DNA of 64,000 nt. Origin: Symsagittifera roscoffensis. Lineage: Eukaryota > Xenacoelomorpha > Acoela > Convolutidae. The position numbers and the translations under genes were made by a program. The notes under the pieces were generated by a model that had not been told where the DNA came from, searched no databases, and was given only the letters and a program-made list of their open reading frames with translations. Shown piece after piece: positions 25,101-38,200 of the stretch. Positions within the stretch are counted from its first letter, which is position 1; each line of letters begins with the position of its first letter. Where the stretch lies: assembly GCF_963678635.1 (NCBI RefSeq), contig NC_087064.1, positions 54,382,338 to 54,446,337 of the forward strand, in the 5' to 3' direction.

Positions 25101-26770
25101 GAAAACACTAAAAACGAAAAGTATATTTTCGTCAAAAAGCGGGAATAATGAATGTTTTCTGGGTTTTCGGGCATTTGAGCTCAAGAATAATTCAGATTGC
25201 TTAACTGGCTATTCAAATGAAGCGAAGAAGCTCAAGTGAAGAATCAAGTTGGTCGGAATATGGATTGGTCAAAGATGTTTGCTTTTTGGATGACATTATC
25301 TGAAGATCGCAACCAAAACCAACCAACAAAACTTCCAAAACAACCAAAACGCGCTATTTTGTTACGCAATACGAATGTTACGTTCGGAAAACTCCACTCC
25401 ACACCAGCCCGAGTTATAACATTCTTATCCAACAAAAACTGACCATACTAACCGTTTGTTTAAGTGAAGAATCAACTAAAATTTTTGCAAAATTGCTCTA
25501 ATAGTAGAAATAAGCCATGCTACGTTCAAACTGTATAATTTTTAATTCATAACTGCAACTGATGGCTGAATAACTGCTGAATTTTTAATCACAACCGGTG
25601 CTATTATTAAGAAAATTACGAATGATTAGTAGCGAACTTGGAAATGATCCGAAACTTCAGAGAATTTTAAGATACAAAGGATCTCTTTTATCTTTTGGAT
25701 AGGTAATATTAACGTGATTCAGGGTAAGAATTCATAAATTCGGACCAGAATGGCACCACAAAGCACTGTATTGTAGTCTGGTGAATCTTTGTTTGGAGTC
25801 GATCATTCAAATTTGGATGCGATTGTTTGCCATTCGACTATTTCTCATCACGATTCTCACATGCATACAAAGCCACTCCAAGTCATTTGTACTTACCATA
25901 GTACCGAGAACCATGCCTAAGCTCGTCCAAACTCTACTTTACTTTTGGCTAAGTTTAAGTTGAATAGCTCAGCAAATTGCTGCTTTTATGTAAATGTTTA
26001 TAGATCAACCAAAGCCAAAATCAGTTTCGGAAACGTCCTTTTTGAAGTCGACGGTGAAACGCCAAGACAATAGATTGTACAGTTTGGTTTGTCATTTTGT
26101 TTGGGGGCAATTTTGGCGTAAGGTTGACACGTCTAGGCTACAAAAGACCAAGTTAACGGCCTTTGATAAGAGTTTGATATCACTACGAGCAGTACTTGTG
26201 ACTTATCTGATGAAAAAGGCTCAGCTTCTGGCACGGTTTCAAAAAATCTCACATTACGAGGCCAAACTGTGCACTGGATAGGAGCACAATTTTGTGTCTG
26301 TATGTTCCTGGATTCCAGAGACAAGTCTTAAAATATGTTCCAAAATGCAAGTGGATTCCACAAACAAAATTTCAGTGGATTCCGCATACATATACCTGTA
26401 ACTTAAATTTTGTCGACACATTTGTTTGTCGGCACAAATCTAAGATTAGAAGAGTTTCCAGTCCCACCTTTTAACATTTTATCATTGATTGTTGAGATAT
26501 CCAAATGATCAAAAAATGTGTTTCTGAAATAAAGATAATTGTTGACCATTTCACGAAGTGACTGGAAAGGAAACATAGCGCAGGATGGAGTTTTCTTTGC
26601 CCGATTCTGACTATTTTCAACTGGTCAATTACAATATCATATTAACTTTTTCAACAGTGATTCGGATTCCAAGCGTCGAGAAAAACCGGCCAGCAATTTT
26701 CCGATCATTAGACCGTATTTCACAAAAACTGACGACACTGAACTTGATGACACTGAATCATTTTAAACAT
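22111..26770. other. No gene seen
   Basis: AT-rich. Short open frames here have biased composition and no splice-site support. No terminal inverted repeat or LTR pair was noticed. Confidence 0.4.
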
Positions 26771-26774
26771 AGCC

Positions 26775-27258
26775 AATCGAAGATTGGAAAAGATGATTAA
26801 CGCAAGTAAACTTAAAAACACATGAAAAAATTTCGAAACTTTCGAATTTCAAAGAAAAAAATAGATGCCATTTAAGCTCTTTTGAATTTCTAGAACAATT
26901 TATAATTGTCGCTTTTTCAATAACATGAAACCAACTAGAGAAAACTGGATCAATAGGTAAAGTTTTATTCCGCTAGAAATCTTAAAATTAAATTCCACTT
27001 TCGAAACTAGAAATCGTTCACGTTTTTTTTTGCGCCAATTTCACGTTCGTATTTGGAGAGTGCTATTTACGTCACCTTCAGCATATGAAATTCAATTGAA
27101 CTCAAAAAGTGCATATATACCTAAGTGCATTCATGAATGCATCAGTATGTATGAATGCAGATCTGTAGTTATTAGAGACTTTTAAGACTTCCTGAAAAAA
27201 AAATTAGCAAGACTTATATAAGAGTCTTCACTACACTACGTTCATTACTCTTAATTAA
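26775..27258 (+). repeat. AT-rich interspersed repeat, long copy
   Basis: Best-preserved copy of a family with recurring landmarks in fixed order: AACGCAAGTAAAC, TTTCGAATTTCAAAGAAA, CTAGAACAATTTAT, AACTGGATCAATAGGTAAA, TTTGGAGAGTGCTATTTACG, GTGCATATATACCTAAGTGC, and finally AGAGTCTTCACTACG. Every copy found in this window is in the same (+) orientation. It has no coding capacity; the family is not identified. Confidence 0.7.
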
Positions 27259-27384
27259 ACTGGATTTATAGGGTACACTATCTATAAAAACCTCTCAATC
27301 TTGGATTTTTGTATTTTAATTTTCAATACATCATACAAATGAAATTCAAAATTTTTAATCCACTTGAGAAATTAAATTACATTT

Positions 27385-27777
27385 TAAATTTCTACTTGAA
27401 AACTGGATCAATAGGTACAAATTTTATTCCGCCGAGAAATCTGAAAATTGAAATCCTCTTTCGAAACTAAAACTCTTTCTAAGTTTTCGCAACCCTCACA
27501 CTTTTGCTGATTGACAGTGATCGATTAAACAAAGGAAAAAATTGAACTTAAAAAAATCAAAAGTCAAACCGCAAAACATCAAAATTGATCGGGAACAAAC
27601 TTATAGACTTTTCCTGCAAAAGAACAAAAAATCATCACGAACTATACAAGATACTTCACTACAATCATTGACTCTGAAAATTGAAACATGGCTCTACAGA
27701 AAATCAACTTTAAAAAATACTAAAATATACAAGGATAGCCGGTTACTGTGCAAGTAGCACAGAATGTTCCGACCATA
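27385..27777 (+). repeat. AT-rich interspersed repeat, partial copy with hairpin tail
   Basis: Starts at the AACTGGATCAATAGGTA landmark and ends in GATAGCCGGTTACTGTGC, loop, GCACAG and TTCCGACC. That tail is shared with the repeat at 16.84-16.89 kb (opposite strand). Confidence 0.55.
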
Positions 27778-28649
27778 GTCTTAAAAAATGCAACAAATTT
27801 TTTTTTCAAATTAAGGTCGTTTTTCAGCGTGGGGTGATAAAAGGATCTGGATGAAAAAACAGAGCTCAAGTATAATCAAAAGTCATAGTAAAATAAGCAA
27901 ATTGGAAAACAATTTTTCTGGAAAAAACGACTAGAAAAACAGTTTTTTTTTTAAATTAAGTTGTTGATTCCAAAAAGGCGCAAAATAACTAAGCTTAATT
28001 CGATTAAAATTAGGTTTTACGGCTTAAATTGAGCTTTTGTCAGCTTTTAAGCCATTAAAATAAGCTATTGTACGCCTGATCGCTCGTAATATTCGCTTGA
28101 AATGAGACAAAAGATCACAAACCGGTTTTTTCTCCACGCTGGTAAAATGTTCTCAACATTTTTTAATGTCGTTCGAATCACGACTGAAAGGGCTTTAATC
28201 TGATTTATCACTCGAATCTCTCCACTGATTGTTTGTGGTAGCTGATTTAACAAAATACTGTCAAAAACTCGCACCAGCAATACCACACTCTTGAGCCAAA
28301 TGCAGTACTAAGCTCGCTTTATTTAAACAAAATTAGACCAAAAATCAATAATTGTTTAACGAGTTTTCTCTACACTGCAAAGATTTTATGAACTTTTAAA
28401 AAGCGTTCAAGTCCCGACTGCAATGGCCATTATATGATATATGACTCGCTTCCTTTCGACAATTATTTGTAATACCTGATTTTGCATGGAAAACAAAAAG
28501 CAGAAAAAAAACACACCCGAAGACAAAGTTTCTCCCGACTTTCAGTAGTCGGAACAAAAAACAAAAAAGCAGGAATATGAGCGTGAACAAATTGTCAGTC
28601 GAACTATCTGGAAAAAGGAAAACACCAACTTAATAAGGTAAAAATCAAC

Positions 28650-28655
28650 TTTATT
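28650..28655 (-). promoter_or_regulatory. Polyadenylation signal AATAAA of the USP25/28 gene
   Basis: AATAAA on the minus strand about 145 bases downstream of the TAG stop at 28802-28800. It is the first such hexamer after the stop. Confidence 0.6.
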
Positions 28656-28799
28656 AAGTGGAAAATGACTTTTAATTATTGACATTTAATTATTCACAAT
28701 TATATTGACAAGTAAAAATACAAAAGCTAAGCATCAAAAGAAAAATTACAACAGCATCAAATTTGATTCTCAAATCCATTTTTGGATTAAAAATTAAAA

Positions 28800-29252
28800 C
28801 TATTGGACTTCCATAATTGTGTCACTTCTAGAGCTCTTGTAAGCGACTGCTTCTGAAACAGTTTTTACTATTTGCTCGACACTTCTCCGTTCCAAATCGG
28901 TGTCAAACTTGTTCAAAATCGAGTAGTCCACTTGGAAAGCTAGATCTGTCAAGGAACTTTCATCGGTCAGTTTTGAGAGCACATCTTGAAATTTCTCTAC
29001 AAGCGAAGGGGCAATTTCGTTGGCCAAAAGACTGAACCACTGAGCTCGTACGTATTCCACAGCTTGTAGATTTTCAACTACATTTTGAGATGTACTTGTC
29101 TCTTGGGAGTTCCCGGCGGCGGAGGAGATGACTGCTGATTTGCACAGTGACCCGGCCACTGGAATCACAAACTCCTGAGCGAGACGCAATCCCTCCATCT
29201 GTTCACTTAAGTCTTCACTCTGGAATTGATCTAGAGCTTCCTGGTTCAAGTT
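28800..29252 (-). CDS. USP25/28 terminal exon j
   Basis: Acceptor GTTATTTAG|AAC and stop TAG at 28802-28800. Encodes the last 150 residues, mostly helical ([20 protein letters not shown] and onward), ending TIMEVQ. Confidence 0.9.
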   Translation of the reverse strand, partial: NLNQEALDQFQSEDLSEQMEGLRLAQEFVIPVAGSLCKSAVISSAAGNSQETSTSQNVVENLQAVEYVRAQWFSLLANEIAPSLVEKFQDVLSKLTDESSLTDLAFQVDYSILNKFDTDLERRSVEQIVKTVSEAVAYKSSRSDTIMEVQ

Positions 29253-32200
29253 CTAAATAACCAACACTATTAACTTGTCTAGGGCAGATGACAGAACAAA
29301 AGTTAAAAAGCAGCCAGTGTAACTGAACTGATTATTCACGTAAGAAGAACTTCTTCAAGCTCTTTACCGTACCCGTTACAACAAGGAAACGTGTAGGGTC
29401 GAGTAAATTATTCTTCTAAAGCGCATTTGGTCGTGATTGGACGAAGCGGCAATGAAAACTTCCGAGAATCATTGAGCCAATTGTCAAAAAAGCAATGTTT
29501 GCTTTAAAACTGTATCATATATCTACAGCCAATCAACGACCAATCTGTGAAAAACACTTTCTAAACAAGCCGCTTTTGTACTGTTTGATGTTAACTTGGT
29601 TTTACTTAATGGCTAAGGCTTAACTAAGCTTAATTTCAAGCCTTCCTCCTTTACGCTCCCTTCCATGTAAAGCTGCCTTTTTTCAAGTTTGCAAATTTGG
29701 CTGTGAACTTACAATAAAACAGACTCTTCGGAAGTAGCACAGCAGTTCAGCATCTAGTCTCTTTCCAGGGTCATACTCGCCTGCAACACATACACACGTA
29801 GCCATGGTGGGCATAAAAATATCTTAACTAAATTACCTCAGAAATTAGCATGCCGCTATAGAACAGCTTTTGGAAGGTAGAAAATAAGAACATCAAGGAA
29901 CTACAGTCTCTTTTCACTCTGACCCATTAAATTTTTTTCACATTCCCGCAAAAACTATGCTATAACCTTATTGAGCAAAGGGACGTACAGTCACAGTGAC
30001 GGATAGGGATTGTCTCAGAGTGGGTAGAAACAAAAGGAGTTGAAAATATGAGTAGCCAAAAAGTGAGAACCTATATTCTAAAATGGGATTTGGTCTGTGA
30101 ATGTCTTGGGCCAGGAAACAGAGAATGTACATACCTTGTGAGTTGATCTCTAGCGCATTGATGAACTGTGGCATGGCTGCTCTGTGACGTCCCTCTTGAA
30201 AGTGGAGGAAGGCGTCTGAGAAGCGACTGGCCGCCCGGAACAGTTGGAAGAAGTCCCTGTGCAGTTGACAATATTGCACATATGCCTCTGCATCCGGGGG
30301 CCAGGTCCATTTCTCCAGAAAGCGAGTGGCCGCATTCTGCAGGGCAACCGTATCGTCACTCAAACAGCTCCTATCGCTGGAACAACGACATGACCATGAT
30401 CATCCAGACAATTTCGTAGCACAATTTAGGGAATTAAGAGCGGTCGACCCATCCCCCTCCCCAACAAAAACTCATCATAAGGTACAACAACACGGCACCC
30501 TTTTAGGACCGAGTAACCGAATGCGCAGAATCAGTATATGAATTTGAAAATTTTCTGGCTAGCAAATGATTCACTGATACTGCAAGACAAGTTGTTAATC
30601 AGAAAAAAGTCTGTTCCAGCTAGTAAAGGAATTTTGATGTGAAAAACCACATCGATAACACAACAAAATTGGGCGCCAAAGAATTTAAACAATTCTTTTT
30701 CAAACAAAACCACGCATTAAAACTTCGTACAAAAACACTTAACAAGAGTAGCCAGTAGCTGTGTTAATACCACACTTTTACTCACATGGTCAATTAAGCA
30801 ACAAAGTATTTTTTTAACATAATTTTGTTCGGATCTTTGGTTCATTTTGTTGTGTTTTCCTCCACATTTCTTACGGGAACATCTCGACCGAGACTTAGGG
30901 TAATCATTGTAATTTACTAATTTCCCTCACAGGGTGATCATTGTAATTTACTAATTTCCCTCACATGTAAGTCAGTGTCTCCAGATTGCATCTGTTAATG
31001 ACCAGTGAGTTTAGGGAGAGCGAGATGGCCAAGTAGGCTATGTGTCTCAGTCGGCTAACAGCACCCTTTACTGTCGGGCACTCTGCATCTCCGTCTTCAT
31101 CTGCTCTATTCAGCCTCTCGTCCATCTCTTTCTTCAGCAATGTCAACAACTAAACAGTTAAAATAGCCAACAAACAGTTGGAAGAGTCAATGAACGCAAG
31201 TAAACAGAAAAAACACTGATTTGTTTTTTTTTGAAAACCTCAACTTTCGATTTTCCGTGAAAAAAATAGATGGCATTAGAAGAGCTCTTTGAAGTTCTTG
31301 AAAAATTTATGATTGAAATGTTTTTGATAAAATTAACTCAATTGGAGAAAACTGCATCAATAGAAAAATATTTATTTCGATAGAAAATCCGATAATTAAA
31401 TTCTATTTTCGAAATTAGAAGTCGATGACGCTCGCTGTTCCAAACTTTTGAATAAATCAAAAGTCAAACCGCGCAAAAGTAAATTTGCGGCTGAACAAAA
31501 TTTTGGACTTTTTCTGAGAAAAAAAACGAAAAAACATCATCGCAACCTATCTAAGAATCTGATCTACGTTGATCAACTCTTAAAAAGTTCCAGTAAATTG
31601 ACAAAATCAACATATGGAAAGCTACATGGATCGGAAGCCTATTACCTTTGACCTGAACTCACAATTCTAAACAAAAAGGTAATAAGAGGTAGCCAAATAA
31701 ACAGAAACTACAAAAAACACTAAGAGGTCAAAATCACCGAAATAGTTTTCATGTATCATAACATAGTCAACAGAAATTGGAGAAGAATCAATCAACGCAG
31801 GCAAACGGAAAAAAAATCGAAGAATTTCAAACTTCGAAAAAAAGATGGCCTTAAAAACTTTTGAACTTCTAGAACAATTTATTAGTGAAAACTATTGGAT
31901 AAAAATAGGCTTATGAGAAAAATTCATTAAATAAAATACTTATTTTGCCGAGAAATCTGATAATTAAATTCTACCTTCGTGACCTTTATACTTCCCGATT
32001 CGATAGTTCAATTTACCTTCTCTTTAACAAATGAAACAAATTGAGCTTGAAAAGAAATAAAACTTCAAACGGTGAAAAAATGAAATTTGAGCCTAAACTA
32101 ACTTTATAACTTTATCAGAAACAAAAAACCTTAAAAAAATCTCAACCTATATAAGTTTCAACTAGTTTGATCGACTCTTTTTGAAAAACTTTAAGATAAA

Positions 32201-35200
32201 ACAAAACTAACTCAAGAAACCAGCAAAATCATTTTTTTAATGTTTCATGCTTCGATTTTCAAGAATAAATGTAGCCCAACAGACAGCTGAAGTGTCAATA
32301 AGCTTAGAAAAACCGAACAAAAAACTGATAACTCTGAGAAAATTTGCCTTGAAGCCCAAAGAATCTCAAGAATCTTTTATGATTGGCACTTAATTCAGCA
32401 AGTAACATTATTTCAGAAAAATTGATGAAGGTAACTTTTTCATTGAATTTTTCGAGATGAAAACCAAAATCTGAAACTAAAAATCAAAGACATTTTTTTC
32501 GCGCCATTTGCATTTTTGTTAATGTAGAGAAAAATTTGTGTTCTATTCAACAAAACATAGCAAAAAGAAGCTTGGAAAAAAGTAATGAAAGCAAGTAAAC
32601 ATCAAAAAAAAAACAGTGACTTTGTTGAAAAAATCGAACTTTCGAATTTCTAAGAAACAGTGACTTTGTTGAAAAAATGAAACTTTCGAAATTCAAAGAA
32701 AAAAAATGCCCTTCAAGCTGTTTGAATTTCTAGAAAAATTTATGATTGCCGCGATATGAACAATTTAGGAAACTAAATTCCTCTTTCGAAACTAAAACCC
32801 GTTCACATTTTTTCGCGCAATTTCCACGTTCATATTTGGAGAGTGCTATTTACGTTACTTTCAGCAAATGAATTTCAAATGAACTCAAAAGGTGCATATA
32901 TACCTAAGTGCATTCAAAAATGCATCAATATGTAGGAATGCACATCTTTAGTTAATAGCTACTTTTATCCACATTTTAGGACTTTTTCCTGAAAAAAAAA
33001 TAGCAAGACCTATAAAAGAACTTCACTACGTTCATTACTCTTAATAAAATCGAAACGACCAAAACTCAAACATTTACTCAAAAACATGAGTATAAAAAAG
33101 ATTTTTTACTGAAGCAAACAAAATAAGAACACGACTGAAATCATAGTCCTTGCTTGTTTCAATGAGATTTCATAAAAAAATTAAAAACTCCTCAAATCTC
33201 GAGACGATCTTCCGATTAGCACTTTCTGAAGTAGTAGTGAAGGTGCACATCGCAAAGACTAGCGAAAACGCGCCATGTAAAATTACAAGAAAAAAAACGA
33301 ACTAAGCCAACAGACAGTTGGAAAACAGTCAATGAAATCAAGTGAACAGTGACTTCTTTTTTTAAAAAAAAAATAAGGAAAAAAATTTAAAAAATTACTG
33401 ACTTCTTTTTATTAAAAAACTCAACTTCCGAATTTTGAAGACAAAAATAGATGGATGTAAAGCTCTTTGAACTTCTAGAACAATTTTTGGATGACAAGTT
33501 TATAATAAAATAACCCTATTTGAAAAAACTGGATCAAAAGCTAAAATTTTTATTTCGCTGGAAAATTTGATAATTAAACTCCATTTTCGAAGGGTGAACA
33601 AATTTTAAAACTTATTCTCTGACAAAAAAAAACGAAAAAGAAATCATCACGACCTATTTAAGAGTCTGAATTACGGTCACTGACTCTTAAAAAAGGTGCC
33701 AAAAAACAGAATAAACCACCCACAACATTCGAATTCCAGAACTCAAGAATTTTGAGTCATTCATCATCACAGCAGCGCCCCATTGCAGAGCTGTTTTCTG
33801 AATAACAAAGTGGATAAAACGCATAGAAATGAACCGCAAACAAAAACTTAAGCAGCACTCTAAATTAAAACTGATCACAAAAAGGTGCGAGTTGAGTTCG
33901 AAAGAACTCTTTTTTTTTTTTTTTAAAAAGCGGTTTGCTAGGGAATAAACCTAATTTTTACTGGTTAAAAATTAAATCATTGACATTTAGCCAGATTGGC
34001 AATCAAGTTTTTCTTTGCCATCCAAAACTTTATTTTTGGAGCGCGTAAAGTGCCTTCTTTTACAGAAGGAATTACCAAACCACTAAAACTAAAACTTGAG
34101 CTGTACAACAAGTTAAAGAATTTTTCCCAATGGGTATTTGTATTGATCAGTAGAGCCTTCAAATTAATGAACAAAGCTCGTTTTTGAAACCAAAAATCAA
34201 GCGCGTTCCTTCAAGTTTTTTGATTTTTTCATAAGACAGTAATTTGATTTCGTAAGTGAATTCGATTGAAAACTTGAAAAAACCAAAATTCATACTGCCA
34301 AAAAAAATAAGGAAAACGCCTAACACATTATTGCGAAGCTTGCTAATTCAGCGACAAAAATAAGGAAAAATTCAAAGCAATCACATCAGGGGCGGATCTA
34401 AGATTTTCTCGCGGAGCGGCGGATTTTCAAAACAAATTTTGTTTAGGCCGACTAAATTGATTTTCCGAGCTCTCCCAAAGCAGTAAAAACACCCCGTTTT
34501 GGACAAAATGTCTGCGCCGCAGGCAACAGTTTGAGAAAACAGGCCAAAAACGCGTTTTTAGGCACTTTTGGATCATTTTGACCAAAAAAACGCGTTTTTC
34601 GGCGCGCGCGCTTTCCCCTCAAAATTAGTATTTATTGGCGCCCAAGGCGCCTAGAAAAGATTAAGGGTACGTCACCAAAAGTGGATATCTCAAAATAGTA
34701 CAAGGGACGGACCCTTTGGGTCAGCAGGGGGTCGAATCCCTGAGTGGGTGGGGGCGTCCGCCTCCCCCCCCCCCCTAAATCTGCCCCTGAACCATATAAA
34801 GCGTTACCTTCGAGACTTTCGCGTAGGCATTGCCTTCTAAGCTCGAATCAAACTGAGCCGACACTTTCTGGACCAGTTGTTTCGCTTCCATAGACGACAA
34901 ATCGAACATGAGCTTACAGACTCTTTCATTTAATTGATCCAAAGAGACGTCTGCATTGTCCCTCGGAGAGCTTGTAAGCGTCTGACTAGGAACCAGGCCG
35001 TATTCCTTATTCGTTTGGTTTAGTCCCACATTCTCTGCAGCATGAGATGACTCGCTGTGTTCGTCACGGCCGTGCTCGGCGATAGAATCTAACGCCAGAA
35101 CAAAATGACTCGCAATTCCCAATTTGAATTTGAATTGTTACCAATGCAAAACTCTTACAAAATATATGTTTTGTGAATTAATGGCTTGTAGTCTTTTAAT

Positions 35201-38200
35201 CTATCCGTCAAACAGGCAGAACCATTTCTCAAAAACATGAAACTTAAAGTTCCGTTGCAATAATTTGCCTGCTTCAAAGGTGCTTCCATGTCGAGTCCAA
35301 TTCGCGGTTAAGACGATAACATTAGACGAAATTACGGGGAAAATAGAGACAAAGGTGGTAGTTAAGACGACCTACCACGTTCTGCAACAGCGAAGCTTGC
35401 ATTGCGCGTGGAGTACTTCGCTCCTCCTCCTTCGTCCAGAGTGGCCAAGTCGACTGACTCCTGTAGTTTGCTGTTGCTATTCCAGCTGGCCAATTCCTTC
35501 TCAAACGACTCATTGTCCTCCCTAACAGTCTGGCGGAGATCCTCAGGGAGGGACTCCAGACACACATTTCCAGTCTCTTCTACAATCAATCACACTGGCC
35601 ATTACATCCTATCATGTTCAAGTAGAACAAGTTTGCTCACTATGAGGGAGAATGGTGGAGAGCATCTAGCAATAACCTCAATCAACATTGTAAAAGTTAT
35701 GAATAGTAATTAAATTGATCAGCATTAGGTATATTAAGTGTTGTTGTTGTTTTTATCCCGATACTTGAGGCGCGTCTGGCATGCTGCTACCGAATTTGAC
35801 AATCATTGCGGCCTCTATCGCCCGGAGCCACAAGTCTATTGCGGATTGGGAAGTTGGGCTTTTGGGACAGTTAAAAAGATGTAGTGCAGTGTGGGGTGCT
35901 GGGCATTGAGGCAGTTAATGGGGACATTCGTGTCTATCCTCTTTTAAAAAAGTGTTAAGGGAAGGTACGGAGTGTAGCCGGATCTGATTTGAGGGAGGAT
36001 GCGTCTAGTTGATCGAGGGAGTATCAGTTTTGTGAGGGAGACGTCTGGTGGTCTTAGAGGGAGCACTTTTTTTTTGGGGGGGGGGCTTCATCAATGGCTT
36101 TTTGAACTATGAGTATGCTTTATTGGAAAAACGCTAAGTTGGCTAAAATCAGTTATAAAGTTGGATTTGTTTGCCTCACTAAATACCAATTGGAATTCCT
36201 TTCTGTAGGTGCCTATAACATTTGGGCGAATAGTTAAAAAGATGTAGTGCAGTGTGGAGGGGGTTACGGCTGGTCAGGGTGGTACAAATGGAATAGCTCA
36301 TGGTGATTTCTCATATTAAGGAATAAGCAGGGCTTTTTTGTACATTGTCTGCAATGTTCGGAGAAATTAAGAGCTGGGTCGAAATACACACCGAAAATTT
36401 TAGGGTTAAATTATAGGTACTGGTTAAGCGATTCGCACATTGTTAATTTGGGGTCAGGGTTGAGTTCTTCATTGTGTGAGGTAAAAAAAAACAATTGAAC
36501 CTTTGGTGGAAGAAAAACTTGGTAATCTACTTGAGAAAAAAGTCATGTAGTTTATTGATACAGCTACTCAAGTGTAGTGGAGGTGTGTTTTAGATCGCAC
36601 GATTGAACAAAAGGGTTGAAGTCATAGGACTGAAGTTTAATTTCTGAAGACGGGGATTCGAGTGCAACGCGAACGTAAAATTAAGGGAAGGTGAGATAGC
36701 TTTGCCTTGAGAGACACCTGTACGCACAATTCTTGATGTAGACATGGCATCCCTGAATTGAGTCTTGGCTCGCCCGCCATTTAGACAGTTTGCTAGCCAT
36801 CTTTCAAGAACTAGCCATCTTTTTTGAAAGCTTTCGAGAACACTGGTGCTATGCAGCAGTCCCTAAAGAGTACGGCGGCAGACCATGTCAAAATCTTAGA
36901 GATTTAGAGTGGCAGGTACAGTCCGCTCAGGGGGTTGCCGTTGATTATAACCACTGTTGATTTTAAATTCAAAACTAGATAAGGCCGTCGTTGTTTAATG
37001 TAGGGGTCAAAAACCGGGCTGATGAGCTGCTTTTGGGGAGAAATTCTGATAAGGTTGGGTGGATTAAACTTTCTAAAACTTTTACTTCCGAGCCTACAAT
37101 TGTAACAGGGAGCTAAGAGTCAGACTTTCACTTGGTTTCGGTAAAGGGACGATCTTTGAGTTCTTCCAGTCTTGGTGTATGTTTTTTCCAGTCTTGCGGT
37201 TTGATGTACACTGTGCAGAGGCCAAGTCAGCAGAGCCCAGTTTAATGGCTGTCTCAATTTCACATGGCAAGAAAAACAGTGGATCGTTCAAACTTAATTT
37301 TAGAAATGTCTTTTTGGTTTTCCGTTACACTTTCTCCTGCATTCGAAAATTTTCATCTTTTTAAAGAGATAGACAATGATCCTGCTACCTATTTTGTTCT
37401 AATTAGAGAGTGGACCACTTTCCGAAACTTAGTGGACGACGTGTGGTGTCTAAACGTTCGCAAGAAACCGTGCCATTTTTAGTCTTTTTCCTTTGCAGTT
37501 TTCTTTAAAAAATTAAGTCTTTCAGTATTCGATGAGTCTTTTAGCTTGAGTTTGTCTCGCTCCTTTGCCAACTTCTTTGTTTCGTTGTTTATAGCCGGAT
37601 TATAAAATTTTTGACGACCTGCGGGTATATTGTGCCTTGCTGCCTCTACAAAGTTTTTTTTGGAAATTATCAGTTTTGCTTACATCGTTTATAACACCAG
37701 TGTTAAGTTTGTATTTGTTTTTTTTTTGTAAAATGTTCAAGTTTGTTTATTAAAATTAAGGTTTTTCAAATAAGGCTTTATTAAAAATAATATCATTATT
37801 AAAATAAGTTTTTCTTGCGGATTTTCTCAGTTAAAGGGAGATTTATTAAAACTGGTCGGAGACCAAAATCAAAACAAGTTTCCAAGATAATGAGAGCAAA
37901 GATGATGATTACGCTATAAAGATGTCCGGTGAAGAGGATGAAGTGTTACCGAAAGGTAGGTGGGTCTGATTATGGAAAGAAAGACGCAGTGGAAAAAAGA
38001 GGTTCCAAATGGACGCGTATGCTAGCAAACCGGAGCAAAGAAGGGAAGGAGCACCTAACGGGGAAAGCGAGGAAGAAAGAGAAAGAACGGTGGAGAAGCA
38101 AAGTGAACCAGAAATTCTCAAGGAGAACCAACCGTGACTCTAAGGTAATCACGTGGAACCTGCAGAGGTGCAAAATCCAGGTGGATGGACGAGGCCGAAT

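Noticed and set aside
35122-35160. Acceptor of USP exon f at GCGAG|T or further upstream
   Set aside because: These give the wrong phase after exon e or include an in-frame stop; CGTTAG|AT at 35088 keeps phase and has a better pyrimidine tract.
37929-38018. LINE ORF start at the ATG at 37929
   Set aside because: It lies before the left 22-bp target duplication, outside the element; the first in-frame ATG inside is at 38019.
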